From Bacteroidota bacterium (lineage in GTDB: Bacteria; Bacteroidota; Bacteroidia; Chitinophagales; Saprospiraceae): a stretch of DNA of 64,000 nt. Shown piece after piece: positions 6,118 through 13,751 of this stretch (its first letter is position 1; every line of letters begins with the position of its first letter). Made by a program: the position numbers and the translations under genes. A model generated the notes under the pieces. That model made no database searches and had not been told where the DNA came from. It saw only the letters and a list, made by a program, of their open reading frames with translations. Location: NCBI GenBank assembly GCA_016124585.1, contig WGNL01000023.1:186001-250000 (forward strand), given 5' to 3'.

Positions 6118-8769
6118 CAACCCCGCCAAATGCCTCCGCACCGCCTCCAAATTCCGCCGAAACTGCACAAACCCCGGTGCCACTTCCACCAGCACTGCCC
6201 ACAGCGCCTCCGCCTGCTCGAAATAGACCCTTGCCTTGGCCGGGTCGTGTAGTTGGTCTCGGTGGAAGGCACCCAGTTTCCAATACGATATGGCCAAGCC
6301 GTTCTTGAACCCAACGTTCTGCGGGTGGTCGGTGTGGAGGGATTCAAACAACTGGACTTCCTTTTCATAAAACCCCAATGCCTTTTCCAAGTCCCCAAGG
6401 GCAGTGTGCGTGTTACCCAGTTTTTCATACGAAACGGCCAAGCCGTTCTTGAACCCCACGTTCTGCGGGTGGTCGGTGTGGAGGGTTTCCCTCAACTGGT
6501 TGTACTTTTCAAAAAAAACCAATGCCTTGTCCAAGTCCCCAAGGTCGGTGTGAGCCTCGCCCAGCTTTTCATAGGAAATGGCCCAGTTATTCTTGAATTC
6601 CACATTCTGCGGGTGGTCGGCGTGGAGGGATTCCATCAACTGGTTGTACTTTTCATAAAACCCCAATGCCTTGTCTAAGTCCCCAAGGTCGGTGTGCGTC
6701 TCGCCAAATTTTGAATACGAAATGGCCAAATTGTTTTTGAACTCCACGTGCTGCGGGTGGTCGGCGTGGAGGGATTGCATCAACTGGTTGTATTTTTCAT
6801 AAAACCCCAATGCCTTGTCCAAGTCCCCAAGGATGGTGTGCGTAGTGCCCAGTTTTGAATACGAAATGGCCAAGCCGCTCTTTGTATCGGCATTTTCAGG
6901 GTCATTCTTGAGTAAGTTTTGGATGAATTCAATTTTTTTCTCAAAAAAGAACAAGCCCCGCTCGGTATCGCCCGTGGTAATATGGTAGTTGCCAATATAT
7001 TCACTTAGCACAGACACACCCCGATACGGTCGCTCCCTATAAGCCTCCAGCACCGCCGCTCCAAGGCGGGCATAGGTATCTGCCGCTTCGTAGCTGGCAT
7101 TAAGAAGGTGGCCAGTGCCAGTTTCGTAGTCCAATTTTTCAAACAGCACATCCACCAAACCCTTACATTCCTCCCACCACCCCGGCCTCTGGTGGCGCAC
7201 CACGCCCTGCACCACGGGGCTGCACTTGAAGCTGGCATCGGTGTCGGTGTGTTCCAGCCAGCCTTTTTGGGTGAGGGAGATAAGCAGGTCTTCGAGGTCG
7301 GGGGTATCGGGCAGCAGGCTTTGCAGCAGCGGGAAGGGGATGCGCTCGGCGGGCAGCACGCTGAACTGGGACAGCAGCACGGCCTCGGCCTCCGGCAGGG
7401 GGCGCAGGTCGTACATGGCAGCGATGATTTCCTCCGGGCGGGCATGGCGCAGGGGGCCGTAGTCGGTGTCCACAGCCTTGCTATGGCTGAGCTGCAGCAG
7501 GCCACGGCTTTGCAGGTCTTCCAGTAGTTGGGGCAGGGTGTAGCGCTCGCCTAGGCGGTTCTGCACGTACAGGTTCTTGGCCAGCAGTTCCAGCACGAGG
7601 GTATTGCCATCCACGGCCTTCCGTATATCGTGGAATATCGCTCGCTCTGCCTCGTTGAGGGTTCGTTTAAGGGTTTTAGAGGAAAGATGCGTTTCAAAAA
7701 GTTCAAGCGCCTCGTCGGGCGGCAGGCCGCTCACAGAGCGGGTATGCGCCTTGCGGTAATTGGTGATGCGGGTGGTGAGCAGCAGGTGGAAATTGGGCAG
7801 TTGGCGCAGTCGCTGGTAGTTGGCGTCGAGGTCATCGAGGTCGTTGGCATTGTCCAAGATGAGCAGGCAGGGGCCTTGCAGGTCGGCGAGGGCGGCCAGC
7901 AGCAGGTCGAGGCGCTGGTTGGTGGTGGCCTCTGGCTCGAATTCCAGCTTAAGCGGCTTCGCCAATAGCAGCAGCGCCTGTGCAATGTCCGGCTCACAGA
8001 ACAGCCAGGCCACATGGGCGTACTCTTTCTCCCGCTGGAAGTAGTAGTGGCTGGCGAGGGTGGTCTTGCCCACGCCGCCTACGCCATTTACCAGCAGTAG
8101 AGACCTTGCATGCAAGGTCTCTACAACGCCCTGCGGGGCGGTCAGGTCATCGTGAATACCTTGCAGGTCGGCCTCCCTACCGAGGAAGACCTCGGAGCGG
8201 AAGGGGGCGGGAGTGAGGGCGTGGGGGTGGTCGTCGGATGCTGGGGGTTCAGTGACCGGGTGACTTTGAGTCACCCGGTCACTTGCTGGTTTTGGAAATT
8301 GATGAAGAAGATGCTTGTTCAGGTCGCCCTTGAAATGCAGTTCAAAGGCTTTCATACCGTCGTAATCCTTGAAAAGCATCTGATTTGCCTTTTCTAATTG
8401 CGCCCTGATTTCAAGCACGGCACCATAGGCTTTGTACTTGGCGTGGTCGGTCGTGCTAAAGCCTGTTTTGAAATAGACAAATACCTTGGGGCAAGTAGCT
8501 TGTGCCAAGTCAAGCTCTTCTATCGTGAACTCCCCTGCTTTTGAATAAAACAGCACATAGGCTATTTGGCATTCACGAAGCAATGGGTTGATGGCATCTT
8601 GTATCCGTTTGCCGCCATAATTGCCAGAAGGTAAGTCTATTTCCCATTCTACGATTTCAAGATGTAAGTGTGAATGTTGCTTGTTTATATCTGCAACGAT
8701 TCTAAAAACATCGTTACGTTCATCGCTGAGTTCACCAGATGAGGCAAGGAAGATTTTTACGGGCTGCAT
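6115..8769 (-). CDS. STAND NTPase: DUF4062-like head, NB-ARC, 48-residue TPR units (STAND1)
   Basis: An 884-residue three-part protein. Residues ~3-100 (VKIFLASSGELSDERNDVF, ECQIAYVLFYSKAGEFTIEEL) resemble the TIR-like DUF4062 domain found at the head of conflict proteins. FLGREADL opens an NB-ARC NTPase with Walker A GVGGVGKTT (229-237) and Walker B LLILDNAN (302-309); LLLTTRI follows as sensor. The C-terminus has four 48-residue TPR-like units (DNA 6310-6885, minus strand; consensus FKNxLAISYxKLGxTHTxLG...LHxDHPQNV) and a divergent cap ending HLAGL. The architecture fits a signal-sensing defence or cell-death regulator. Residues 215-223 are encoded by a palindrome and are absent from STAND2. 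Confidence 0.88.
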   Translation of the reverse strand: MQPVKIFLASSGELSDERNDVFRIVADINKQHSHLHLEIVEWEIDLPSGNYGGKRIQDAINPLLRECQIAYVLFYSKAGEFTIEELDLAQATCPKVFVYFKTGFSTTDHAKYKAYGAVLEIRAQLEKANQMLFKDYDGMKAFELHFKGDLNKHLLHQFPKPASDRVTQSHPVTEPPASDDHPHALTPAPFRSEVFLGREADLQGIHDDLTAPQGVVETLHARSLLLVNGVGGVGKTTLASHYYFQREKEYAHVAWLFCEPDIAQALLLLAKPLKLEFEPEATTNQRLDLLLAALADLQGPCLLILDNANDLDDLDANYQRLRQLPNFHLLLTTRITNYRKAHTRSVSGLPPDEALELFETHLSSKTLKRTLNEAERAIFHDIRKAVDGNTLVLELLAKNLYVQNRLGERYTLPQLLEDLQSRGLLQLSHSKAVDTDYGPLRHARPEEIIAAMYDLRPLPEAEAVLLSQFSVLPAERIPFPLLQSLLPDTPDLEDLLISLTQKGWLEHTDTDASFKCSPVVQGVVRHQRPGWWEECKGLVDVLFEKLDYETGTGHLLNASYEAADTYARLGAAVLEAYRERPYRGVSVLSEYIGNYHITTGDTERGLFFFEKKIEFIQNLLKNDPENADTKSGLAISYSKLGTTHTILGDLDKALGFYEKYNQLMQSLHADHPQHVEFKNNLAISYSKFGETHTDLGDLDKALGFYEKYNQLMESLHADHPQNVEFKNNWAISYEKLGEAHTDLGDLDKALVFFEKYNQLRETLHTDHPQNVGFKNGLAVSYEKLGNTHTALGDLEKALGFYEKEVQLFESLHTDHPQNVGFKNGLAISYWKLGAFHRDQLHDPAKARVYFEQAEALWAVLVEVAPGFVQFRRNLEAVRRHLAGL
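6310..6885 (-). repeat. Four 144-bp TPR-coding tandem repeats in STAND1
   Basis: Four in-frame units of 144 bp (48 codons) encode the TPR-like sensor region. Unit boundaries at the FKN codons fall at 6741, 6597 and 6453. Neighbouring units share long runs of identical DNA, so copy number and sequence could change by recombination. Confidence 0.8.
8097..8124. repeat. 28-bp palindrome inside the STAND1 coding region
   Basis: A perfect palindrome with arms GTAGAGACCTTGCA and complement, of the same family as 3359-3388. It is translated in frame as VVETLHARSL just before the Walker A loop. STAND2 lacks about eight residues at this point. Confidence 0.85.
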
Positions 8770-8817
8770 AGGGTTGAACGGGTTATAGTTTTTGTTCAGC
8801 TACAAAGCAATCGCCTA

Positions 8818-8850
8818 AGCCCTAACAGGTTTTGAAAACCTGTTAGGGCT
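8818..8850. repeat. 33-nt palindrome (16-1-16)
   Basis: Arms AGCCCTAACAGGTTTT and AAAACCTGTTAGGGCT flank a single G. The architecture is the same as at 9059-9091 and 30010-30042. Confidence 0.85.
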
Positions 8851-9058
8851 GAACGCCCAAGTAGCTTTCAGACAAATTTAGGGAAAAAGCAAATGTACAC
8901 AAGGGTTATGCTGTTTTTGCTCCATCGTGTTTTATGCAGCGAACAGCGTGCGTGAGCTAATTTGTCGGAATGACATCTGCTAAACGTGCCACCCCCATCC
9001 GTGCAATCCGCCAAATCCGTGATTCAGACAAAATGGATTTTTGCAGAAGGGTGCTGCC

Positions 9059-9091
9059 AGATTTCAGAAGTCTTAAAGACTTCTGAAATCT
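9059..9091. repeat. 33-nt palindrome (16-1-16)
   Basis: Arms AGATTTCAGAAGTCTT and AAGACTTCTGAAATCT flank a single A. Only the architecture, not the arm sequence, is shared with the other two 33-nt palindromes. Confidence 0.85.
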
Positions 9092-9148
9092 TTAATCCTA
9101 GCCCAAGAAAAAAATTACCCCAACACCACAAAATCGCCAAGATTCACT

Positions 9149-9442
9149 GTCGTGGCGCAAGGACTCAAGCTGATGTCGCAACGATTGGCTTCAGTGATGC
9201 AGAGACTCAAACTAGTGACGCAAAGATTGGCAGTCGTGGCGCAAGGACTCAAGTCGGTGTCGCAACGATTGGCCTCCGTGGCGCTCAGTCCCAAGCCAAT
9301 GGCGCAAAGATTGGCAGTCGTGGCGCAAGGACTCAAGTCGGTGTCGCAACGATTCAAGCTAGTGCCACAACGATTGGCGTCGGTGATGCAAGGATTCAAG
9401 TCGGTGACGCAAAGCCGCATGTCGGTTGCACCAAGATTGGAG
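9149..9442. repeat. 21-bp tandem repeat array 1 (14 units)
   Basis: Fourteen contiguous diverged 21-bp units with a core like CAAAGATTGGC and GTSGYGGCGCAA. Units 1, 5 and 9 are identical, and 9233-9270 repeats exactly as 9317-9354, giving an 84-bp higher-order period. Because 21 is a multiple of three, three frames are open through the array. One plus frame reads heptads V-x-Q-R-L-x-S with coiled-coil spacing. No frame has a supported start, so coding is not claimed. Array 2 upstream of CPR2 has related units in the same place. Confidence 0.85.
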
Positions 9443-9524
9443 CTGGTGACGGGTCGGAAGGGAGAAATTTTGCCCTTTTCAGAAAAAAAATGGGCATTTC
9501 GGAAAAATATTGGTGGTAGGAGAA

Positions 9525-9696
9525 AAAAAGCGACAGTTGAAGAAAATCTGGCATGATTCATGGGAAATTATTTTAATACAACAATGAGATTAGGGCCTTC
9601 GCATTTTCTAATCAACCAGTGAGTCCAACAATGCGGTGACGCTTTTCCCAGAAGCCGCCAACGCTTGCCAAGCCCTCTGCTAAACCTATCCAAACT
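9525..9696 (+). promoter_or_regulatory. Conserved leader upstream of CPR1
   Basis: About 170 bp upstream of CPR1 are nearly the same as the segment before CPR2, by eye about 85% identical with small indels (shared runs include CTAATCAACCAGTGAGTCCA and ATCCAAACTATGGCCACC). The conservation implies a promoter, 5' UTR element or recent duplication. I find no clear TAnnTTTG promoter in it. Confidence 0.6.
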
Positions 9697-10842
9697 ATGG
9701 CCACCAAAGCCACTAAGGAAGCCGCCCCTGCAGTTGCAGCAGCGGTTTCGACCACTACCACAGCTCCTGAACTTCAGACCACTTTAGAGGAATCCGTCAA
9801 CCTGCCCTGCGCACGGGAGTATTTCTACCAGATGGCGCTCATGGCATGGGCCTATTGCCGGGCTGACCGCCTGCTGTTCGTCGAGGAGAGCGACCGTTAC
9901 ACCGAGGAGTTCATCGACGACCAAGTGGCATTTATCACATCCGTGAAAAACCTGCCCGACCTCAGCGTGCTGCAGGCCGCAGCCACCGAGGCCAACGAAG
10001 GGCTGGCAGCATGGCGGCAGCAAGTGGGCAGCCTGTCCAAGCGATTGGACAATGCCATTAGCTATGCCTTTAAGAACCCTGCCACGGCTGACTCCGAACG
10101 CCAACTGGCGGGCCTCACCGATTTCGGAATACCGAGCGGCGAGCCTTGGGCACAGGTGGATAGCTTCCTCACCAAAGCCAATAACTACCTGACGGCAAAG
10201 ATTTCAGTGCTGGTGGACGCCATGGCTACCACGGCGAGCCTTCAGACGAAGTTCACGGACGTGACCACTGGCTTTTCGGCGGCTTGGGCGGATTTCATCC
10301 TAAAGGAGAAGAACGTCACCGATGGCACCAAAGCGACCAAAGACGGCCTCATCGCTATACTGGCCGAACTGAACCCGATGCTGGACGACGGGAAGCTGAT
10401 ATACGAGTTCGACGCCACCAACCGCAAGAAATTCACCATCAAGGATTTGGTGCGGGAAGTGCGTGGCACACATCCGGCGGGGCTGGCGGGCTACGTCCAC
10501 AACGATGAAGGATATGCCATGCCGGGCGTGCTGGTAGCGGTGCAGAACCAGGCCGATAAGTTTGCCATCACCGACGGGAAGGGCAAGTACAAAATCAACC
10601 TCGCTGGCGGCTATGCCACTTTCAACTACACGATGGAGGGCATGGTGCCGCAGTCCGTCACCCGAAACCTGACACCGGGCGTCACCAGCCGCCAGAACGT
10701 GGTGCTGTTGCCAATGCCAGTGGAAGCGGAACCAGCTATGCCGGAAACAGTGGCAGCGCCCCCTTCCACCACCCAAGAACTCTCGAATGCCCTATCGGAT
10801 TTAACCGTACACACACCCTCCACCAATGGTGCGGCGGTGTAG
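9697..10842 (+). CDS. CPR1: helical protein with carboxypeptidase-regulatory-like tail
   Basis: A 381-residue protein with no signal peptide: an Ala/Thr-rich N-terminus, then ~210 residues that look alpha-helical (PCAREYFYQMALMAWAYC, LPDLSVLQAAATEANEGLAAWRQQ, FTDVTTGFSAAWADF). Residues ~255-335 (GLAGYVHNDEGYAMPGVLVAV, FAITDGKGKYKINLAGG, SRQNVVLLP) form a carboxypeptidase-D regulatory-like beta-sandwich, a domain usually found in exported proteins. The C-terminal ~45 residues are low-complexity Pro/Glu/Thr. I do not recognise the helical domain. CPR2 has the same order and is mostly identical. The leader, 21-bp array and a nearby STAND gene recur with both copies, which suggests linked function; that is inference. 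Confidence 0.85.
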   Translation: MATKATKEAAPAVAAAVSTTTTAPELQTTLEESVNLPCAREYFYQMALMAWAYCRADRLLFVEESDRYTEEFIDDQVAFITSVKNLPDLSVLQAAATEANEGLAAWRQQVGSLSKRLDNAISYAFKNPATADSERQLAGLTDFGIPSGEPWAQVDSFLTKANNYLTAKISVLVDAMATTASLQTKFTDVTTGFSAAWADFILKEKNVTDGTKATKDGLIAILAELNPMLDDGKLIYEFDATNRKKFTIKDLVREVRGTHPAGLAGYVHNDEGYAMPGVLVAVQNQADKFAITDGKGKYKINLAGGYATFNYTMEGMVPQSVTRNLTPGVTSRQNVVLLPMPVEAEPAMPETVAAPPSTTQELSNALSDLTVHTPSTNGAAV

Positions 10843-10873
10843 CAAGATGAATTGATAAGTATCTTCAAAACAA

Positions 10874-10906
10874 GGGGGACGTGGCGCAGGCTGCGGCCCT
10901 CTTTTT
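10874..10906 (+). terminator. Probable terminator after CPR1
   Basis: A GC-rich segment with a short hairpin around GGCGCAGGCTGCGGCC is followed by CTCTTTTTG. Homologous tails are at 13658-13689 and 28902-28928. The stem is short, so this is tentative. Confidence 0.45.
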
Positions 10907-10935
10907 GTTTTATGATGAATAATGACGTAGGTTTG
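10905..10935 (+). promoter_or_regulatory. Promoter of the 10970 T9SS gene
   Basis: TTG at 10905-10907, a 20-bp spacer and TAGGTTTG at 10928-10935 match the Bacteroidota consensus. The start codon is 35 nt downstream. Confidence 0.6.
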
Positions 10936-10969
10936 TGATTTACGTTTTTTATCACTTAAATACGCTTTT

Positions 10970-13639
10970 ATGAAAAAACGCTACTTTGTCTATTGCCTGC
11001 TGTTGATGCCATTGTTGGGGAAGGGGCAGGGGTTCGAACTGTTCTTTGGTGACAATACGTTAAACATCTCAAACAAGGCTTTAAAGACCATACAAATCCT
11101 CAATGAGGATGCCTATTTGGCAGTTGATTCCAGGTCGGAAGGTATTGGCGGGCAGATAAATATCATGATAACAAAAGTGGACAATTCAGGGAATATCCTA
11201 TGGGAAAAACAATATCCTGCAACACCACCCCAAGTATATATATATGAGATGAAATATGCACTCTTGCCCAATGGATTTCTTTTGGTTTATGTCAAGGGAG
11301 GTGGGAGCGGCGAAGAAATTGTATTCAAAGAATTTGACTTTGAAGGAGAATTGGTGAATGAGTCGTCCTATGGGCTACCGAATGCCACTGCCACCAGTCG
11401 GATGACGCTGATGCCCGACAATAGCGCCGTATTTATTGCTACCGACTTCGCCAATAACGATAATTCAGTGTTGTCAAAAATAGCGCAGGATGGTAGCTTG
11501 GTATGGACAAAAACATATTCGGAAACGGTCTTCTTTGCCTATGATAACAAGACCTTGGAAAGCACACCTGATGGGAAAATAATTTCCTTGGGCTTAAAAC
11601 ATGGGACGGATGATACTAATGAAGCCACAAAGTTTGATGAAAATGGCAATATATTATGGCAGACCGAAGTGCCGATTGATTTCAGCCAACAAGGGAGTAT
11701 AATTCCATATCCCGCTGGCGATGCATATTTTATTTATGTACAAGATACTGGGCCCCCAACATACAGCACCCATCTTGCAAAAATTGGTATTGATGGACAA
11801 TTGCTTTGGAGTCAAGATTTTACGTCCCACGTCAAATATATTGAGCCGAAAGGGGTGATCGCTGGAGAGGGGAATACATTTTACTTGACAGGCTCAGTCT
11901 ATGACGGCAACAATTTCAACAAACTTAGCTTGATGCAAATTGGAGAAGATGGGAATGTGATTTGGGAAAAGTGGTACAATGACTTTAACCCATCCAATAC
12001 TTCACAACTGCTGAGAACCAGTGATGGCGGCTTTATTATTAATTTCGAAGCTTCGGCACCAGGCTTTGCACCTAGCCCGCATATTTTGAAAACGGATGCC
12101 AATGGGGAGTTTGTATGGAGTTGGCACTCCTTGCATGAAGGCTATTTTAATCATTCGGATGCAATACTTACTACTGATGGTGGGTACTTGGCACTTGGCT
12201 CTTCTGAATCAACATCCAACGGCGGCTATAAAAACTATATGGTAAAAATAGACGCTAATGGCATTGTTTATACCAATTTCATTAATGGGCAATTATGGTA
12301 TGATGAAAATGAATCCTGTAGCTATGACAATGGGGAACCGTCTTTAGCCGATTGGAAAATAAAAAGTATTGGAAATCAAACGACTTATACCACCACCTTC
12401 CCCGATGGAAGTTTTTGGTTGCCGACCAACGGTGATTCTGTGGAATTGTCAATTATCCCACCAAACCCTTACTGGGCTAGCTGCTCTGACCCTGTCATTG
12501 CTGTATTTGACAACAACCTTGACAGTATAAATGTGGAGTTATTCGCTCAATCCCAAATAGATTGTCCGCTGTTGGAAGTCGATGCATCTACCTTCCTTCT
12601 CCGCCGCTGTCTTAATAATTACTATTATTTTTATTGTAAAAATACCGGAACAATACCTGCCGAAAATGTCCAGCTTACAGTCACACTGGATTCATTTTTC
12701 AATTATCAGAATGCCAGTATTCCACTGGCATTCCAGAATGGAAATACATTGACATTTAATATTGGGAACCTTGATATCAATGAAAGCATAAGTTTCTTTG
12801 TTTACTTTGATATATCCTGTGACGCTGATATAGGTCAAATCCATTGTGTGGAGTTCTCTGCAACTGCTGCCAATGAATGCAACCAATCCATTCCAGAAAG
12901 CGCCTTATCCTCTACCACGGAATGCCAGCCCAATATCAGTTCCTTCGACCCCAACGACAAGCGGGCCTTCTCCGAAGGTAAATTCGTAGAACGCTTCATC
13001 CCTGCCGACTCCATCATCGAGTACCAAATCTGCTTCCAGAACACGGGAACGGATACGGCTTTCAATATCGTCGTCACGGACACCCTGTCCTCCCTGCTCG
13101 ATATTGAGAGCATCATCGCCGGGGCATCCAGCCATCCGTATCACATGGAGCTGGAGCGGAACAATATCCTTAAATTCGTCTTCAACGACATCATGCTGCC
13201 CGACAGCAATGTGAACGAACCTGCCTCTCACGGCTTCGTGAAGTTCCGCATCCGTCACAAGCCCGGCCTCGTGCCCGGTGATGTGATTCCGAACAAGGCC
13301 GCCATTTATTTCGACTTCAATGATGCCGTCATCACCAATAATTTGGAACTGGAAATTGAATCGCCAATCTCTTCAGTGAAACCTTCAACACCCCTATTCG
13401 ATTTGCTTAAAGTATATCCGCAACCTGCCAGTGATATGGTTTATTTTGAATTGAAGAATAATGGCAATCCTCAGTCTTACCGCTTGGAAGTTTTCAATCT
13501 ATTGGGGCAAAGAATACATGAGCAAACCATAAAGGAAGGGGTAAATACGGTTCCCCATTTGCCCGTAGGGCAGCACTTTTATCGCTTGTGGCAAGATGGT
13601 GCAGTGGTGGAGACAGGGAAGGTGATGGTTTTGAATTGA
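10970..13639 (+). CDS. Large secreted protein, T9SS type A sorting domain
   Basis: An 889-residue protein with signal peptide MKKRYFVYCLLLMPLLGKGQ. Residues ~20-430 are repeated propeller-like blades ending in motifs such as GNILWEKQY, GNVIWEKWY and GYLALGSSES. A beta-sandwich region follows (CPLLEVDASTFLLRRC), then a DUF11/DUF7619-like segment with FDPNDKRAFSEG and IEYQICFQNTGTDTAFNIVVTDTL. The C-terminus (VYPQPASDMVYFELKN...LLGQRIHEQTI...GQHFYRLWQDG) is a type A sorting domain. The adjacent gene at 13752 shares the signal peptide, propeller and tail but lacks the middle domains, so the two are tandem duplicates of different length. Confidence 0.88.
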   Translation: MKKRYFVYCLLLMPLLGKGQGFELFFGDNTLNISNKALKTIQILNEDAYLAVDSRSEGIGGQINIMITKVDNSGNILWEKQYPATPPQVYIYEMKYALLPNGFLLVYVKGGGSGEEIVFKEFDFEGELVNESSYGLPNATATSRMTLMPDNSAVFIATDFANNDNSVLSKIAQDGSLVWTKTYSETVFFAYDNKTLESTPDGKIISLGLKHGTDDTNEATKFDENGNILWQTEVPIDFSQQGSIIPYPAGDAYFIYVQDTGPPTYSTHLAKIGIDGQLLWSQDFTSHVKYIEPKGVIAGEGNTFYLTGSVYDGNNFNKLSLMQIGEDGNVIWEKWYNDFNPSNTSQLLRTSDGGFIINFEASAPGFAPSPHILKTDANGEFVWSWHSLHEGYFNHSDAILTTDGGYLALGSSESTSNGGYKNYMVKIDANGIVYTNFINGQLWYDENESCSYDNGEPSLADWKIKSIGNQTTYTTTFPDGSFWLPTNGDSVELSIIPPNPYWASCSDPVIAVFDNNLDSINVELFAQSQIDCPLLEVDASTFLLRRCLNNYYYFYCKNTGTIPAENVQLTVTLDSFFNYQNASIPLAFQNGNTLTFNIGNLDINESISFFVYFDISCDADIGQIHCVEFSATAANECNQSIPESALSSTTECQPNISSFDPNDKRAFSEGKFVERFIPADSIIEYQICFQNTGTDTAFNIVVTDTLSSLLDIESIIAGASSHPYHMELERNNILKFVFNDIMLPDSNVNEPASHGFVKFRIRHKPGLVPGDVIPNKAAIYFDFNDAVITNNLELEIESPISSVKPSTPLFDLLKVYPQPASDMVYFELKNNGNPQSYRLEVFNLLGQRIHEQTIKEGVNTVPHLPVGQHFYRLWQDGAVVETGKVMVLN

Positions 13640-13657
13640 TAAAAATCTACAAATCAA

Positions 13658-13689
13658 GGGAGGCGTGGCGGAGGCTGCGTCTTCTTTTT
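13658..13689 (+). terminator. Probable terminator after the 10970 gene
   Basis: GGAGGCGTGGCGGAGGCTGC followed by a T-rich run repeats the tail seen after CPR1. Stem strength is modest. Confidence 0.4.
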
Positions 13690-13717
13690 GTTTTATGGCA
13701 TTAATGGCTTAGGTTTG
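13688..13717 (+). promoter_or_regulatory. Promoter of the 13752 T9SS gene
   Basis: TTG at 13688-13690, a 19-bp spacer and TAGGTTTG at 13710-13717 match the Bacteroidota consensus and mirror the promoter of the upstream paralogue. Confidence 0.6.
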
Positions 13718-13751
13718 TGTTTTACTTATTCCATCACTTTGATAAGCTTTT

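Larger units (their letters stand above)
8770..9148. other. Gene-free intergenic region with short repeats
   Basis: This stretch between the STAND1 start and the 21-bp array has no convincing gene. It holds two 33-nt palindromes and, near 8990-9030, a tract reading CCATCCGTGCAATCCGCC that recurs near 27058 and resembles the common Bacteroidota CCGTGCAATCC-type intergenic repeat. Confidence 0.6.

Noticed and set aside
6253..6678. 141-codon repetitive plus-strand open frame opposite STAND1
   Set aside because: Its repeats only mirror the TPR-coding repeats on the other strand.
9149..9442. Possible CRISPR array
   Set aside because: Units are contiguous 21-mers with no spacers and no cas genes nearby.
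8986..9561. Long open frames on both strands across array 1 (up to 177 codons)
   Set aside because: A 21-nt period keeps several frames open by construction; none has a supported start, and start codons are not conserved with array 2.
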